NCBI GenBank assembly: GCA_036566925.1 | Contig: DATCVI010000195.1 | Coordinates: 1 to 8,681 of the forward strand | From: Stenotrophomonas_A sp036566925 | GTDB taxonomy: Bacteria > Pseudomonadota > Gammaproteobacteria > Xanthomonadales > Xanthomonadaceae | DNA length: 8,681 bases | Direction: 5' to 3' | Shown: piece after piece, positions 7,333 through 8,681 of the stretch | Layout of the letters: the number at the start of each line of letters is the position of its first letter | Position numbering within the stretch: the first letter of the stretch is position 1 | Notes under the pieces: generated by a model | Told to the model about the DNA's origin: nothing | Databases searched by the model: none | Seen by the model: the letters and a program-made list of their open reading frames with translations, nothing else | Position numbers and translations under genes: made by a program

Positions 7333-7361
7333 ACGGCGCCCGGGTCGGGCCCGGACGCCGT
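7333..7361 (-). terminator. GC-rich stem-loop after the first receptor gene
   Basis: Arms 7333-7344 and 7350-7361 pair over 12 positions around a 5-base loop; the one non-Watson-Crick position becomes a G-U pair in the minus-strand RNA. It begins about 20 nt after the TAG stop of the first receptor. The sequence that follows (ATCCTTGTAC) has no strong U-run, so it may be a weak or factor-assisted terminator or an mRNA 3'-end stabiliser rather than a classic intrinsic terminator. Confidence 0.5.
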
Positions 7362-7381
7362 CAGCGTCGCTGCCGTCCGCC

Positions 7382-8681
7382 CTACCAACTGGCCCGCACT
7401 ACCAGCGAATAGCGCCGATCGTTCAAGAACCAGCCGCGCGTATACAGCCGCGTATCGACCTCGCCGTCGGCGTAGGAGGTCGGCCCCATCAGCACCTTGG
7501 TGGTGGAGTCGGTCAGGTTGTTGGCCTGGATTCCCAGTTGCCAGTGATCGTCGAAGCGATAGAACGCCGACCCATCCAACTGCCCGTAGTCGTCGGCCCA
7601 GGTTGGCAGGTGGGTCGCCGCATCGCTGGTGGTCAGCAGATAGCGCGAGCGCCAGTTGTAGGCCAGGCGGATCGACCACGGTCCTTTTTCGTAGATCCCG
7701 GCGAGGTTGTAGCTGCGCCGCGACAACCCCTCCAGCGGCAACTTGACCCCAATCACCGTGGTGTTGCTGTAAGGATCGGTCGCCGTGTTGACCCCGCCCG
7801 AGCTGTCCACGAAGGTGAAGTTGCCGGTGACGCCGAAGCCGCTCATCCAGCCCGGCAGTGAATCGAAGAACTGGGTGTAGCCCACTTCGAAGCCCTGGAT
7901 GACGCCCTTGTCCATGTTGTACGGGCGCGTCACCAGCCAGTCCTGCCCGCCGTAGGTCTCGGTGCGGGTCTGGGTGGAGAAGTAGTTCTTGACGTCCTTG
8001 TAGAACAACGTCGTGTACAGCAAATCGCTGCTGTCGAAGTACCACTCCAGGGCCATGTCGAGCTGGTTGGCGGTCATCGGCTTGAGGTCGGGGTTGCCGG
8101 CCGTACCCGTCCAGTCCGACACCGTGCCGTCGGGCTCGGTGGTGGCCGCCAACTGCAAGAAGGCCTGCAACTGGGTGAAGTCCGGCCGCGCCATTGCGCG
8201 CGAGGCGGCGATACGCCACTGCAGATCTTCGGCAAGCTTGAAGCGCAGATTGAGGCTGGGCAGCACGTCGGTATAGGTGCCGCTCGAATTGGTGTCGAAA
8301 TACTGGCCGTGGTACAGCGCTTTCAATTCGTCCGAGGCCGCCGTCGCCGACAGATCCGGGAACAGGCCATAGCCATCGGCCTGGGTCTTGGTCTGCACGA
8401 TGCGCACGCCGACATTGCCATCCACCGACACCCCGAGCGCCTCGTCGTTGCCGAAATACAGCATCGCGTAGGCCGCCTCGGTGCGCTCGAACTGGCGGTT
8501 GGTGTCCTGCAGGTTGTACTGGTCCGGCGCCCAGCCCCAGCCGCGCAGGTCGTAGAACTGCTGCAGCAGCTCCGAGGTGGCGGTGTAGTTCTTCGGCAGC
8601 GAATCGACCGGGAACTGCAGGTTGCCCGGCAGGTTGACCTTGCCGCGGAAGAAGTTCGGGAACGTGTACAGGTGCGCCGAC
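7382..8681 (-). CDS. TonB-dependent outer-membrane receptor, C-terminal part (first of the tandem pair; 5' end beyond the window)
   Basis: The frame is open from the right edge to the TAG at 7384-7382, giving 432 residues of the barrel half; signal peptide, TonB box and plug lie outside the window. An internal Met codon at 8464 is not the start, because the same frame continues upstream without stops and encodes receptor-like sequence (YTFPNFFRGKV near the edge, matching DFFRGGAYTF of the neighbour). Shared landmarks with the complete receptor are YTDVLPSLNLRF, GNPDLKPMTANQLDMALEWY, GYTQFFDSLPGWMSGFG (14 of 17 identical to the neighbour), PLEGLSRRSYN and LAYNWRS. It ends in Trp (RRYSLVVRASW), acceptable as an aromatic barrel end. 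The pair are clearly paralogues, but loop regions differ, including an aromatic-rich segment around 8513-8557 (RGWGW). Role by context: outer-membrane uptake of xyloglucan oligosaccharides, perhaps with a different size or decoration preference from its partner. Confidence 0.9.
   Translation of the reverse strand, partial: SAHLYTFPNFFRGKVNLPGNLQFPVDSLPKNYTATSELLQQFYDLRGWGWAPDQYNLQDTNRQFERTEAAYAMLYFGNDEALGVSVDGNVGVRIVQTKTQADGYGLFPDLSATAASDELKALYHGQYFDTNSSGTYTDVLPSLNLRFKLAEDLQWRIAASRAMARPDFTQLQAFLQLAATTEPDGTVSDWTGTAGNPDLKPMTANQLDMALEWYFDSSDLLYTTLFYKDVKNYFSTQTRTETYGGQDWLVTRPYNMDKGVIQGFEVGYTQFFDSLPGWMSGFGVTGNFTFVDSSGGVNTATDPYSNTTVIGVKLPLEGLSRRSYNLAGIYEKGPWSIRLAYNWRSRYLLTTSDAATHLPTWADDYGQLDGSAFYRFDDHWQLGIQANNLTDSTTKVLMGPTSYADGEVDTRLYTRGWFLNDRRYSLVVRASW

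Larger units (their letters stand above)
7014..7381. other. Intergenic region between the two receptor genes: leader and probable promoter
   Basis: This is the largest non-coding stretch. Read in the direction of transcription it holds: a GC-rich hairpin just after the first receptor's stop codon; an AT-rich block (about 7208-7250) with a palindrome and a TATATT hexamer; a GC-rich stretch with a perfect 6-bp hairpin (arms 7113-7118 and 7123-7128, loop 4 bases); a Clp-like sequence; an A-rich run (7045-7050 on the complement); and the ribosome binding site. If transcription starts near the AT-rich block, the second receptor has an untranslated leader of roughly 200 nt. A minus-strand open frame from 7200 crosses the receptor start and shows no sign of being a gene. 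I recognise no riboswitch or small RNA. Confidence 0.6.

Noticed and set aside
7014..7381. HrpX-type PIP box (TTCGB-N15-TTCGB), considered because the locus is linked with virulence
   Set aside because: A TTCGG occurs on the minus strand at 7280-7276, but the second half at the required spacing reads CCGTC, so no PIP box was found.
7197..8219. 340-residue minus-strand frame overlapping the first receptor
   Set aside because: It is a shifted frame of the receptor gene, Arg/Gly/His-rich, and runs through the stop-codon region and hairpin. The other frame holds clear receptor motifs.
7382..8464. Met codon at 8464 as the start of a short receptor
   Set aside because: The frame continues without a stop to the window edge and encodes conserved receptor barrel sequence there; a receptor lacking the plug would not function.
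1..8681. Insertion sequences, CRISPR arrays, tRNA or rRNA genes
   Set aside because: No transposase motifs, terminal repeats, spaced direct repeats or RNA-gene signatures were seen; the genes look intact and uniform in composition.

Overview
The window reads as part of a xyloglucan-utilisation locus from a Xanthomonas-type gammaproteobacterium (Xanthomonadales). Four lines of evidence support this. The DNA is GC-rich, with long stop-free antisense frames. Two tandem TonB-dependent receptors look like the large Xanthomonas/Caulobacter receptor class. A GH74 xyloglucanase lies next to a SGNH esterase of the CE20 type. The gene order (receptor, receptor, GH74, CE20) matches the xyloglucan locus described in Xanthomonas citri and relatives. 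I ran no database search; family calls rest on motifs read in the translated sequence.

All supported genes lie on the minus strand, so transcription runs from high to low coordinates. From the right edge: a 5'-truncated TonB-dependent receptor (8681 to 7382); a 367-base intergenic region (7381 to 7015) holding a hairpin, an AT-rich palindrome over a possible -10 element, a Clp/CRP-like site and the ribosome binding site of the next gene; a complete second receptor (7013 to 4305); a 107-base gap with a perfect 13-bp stem-loop; the secreted GH74 endo-xyloglucanase (4197 to 1954); the CE20-type xyloglucan acetylesterase (1957 to 32), which overlaps the GH74 gene by ATGA; and, after 15 bases, what looks like the start of another gene (16 to 1) that runs off the left edge.

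Together the products form an uptake and breakdown route. The GH74 enzyme would cut plant xyloglucan into oligosaccharides outside the cytoplasm. The two outer-membrane receptors would import them with TonB energy. The esterase would remove acetyl groups that block side-chain glycosidases, which in described loci are encoded just downstream (GH35, GH31, GH95, GH43). The layout suggests at least two expression levels: receptor genes each followed by a GC-rich hairpin, then a tightly coupled enzyme block.

The pathway itself is already known in Xanthomonas. The less-described material is non-coding: the palindrome upstream of the second receptor, the two hairpins, and the divergence of surface loops between the two receptors. 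No RNA genes, insertion sequences, CRISPR arrays or plus-strand genes could be supported.
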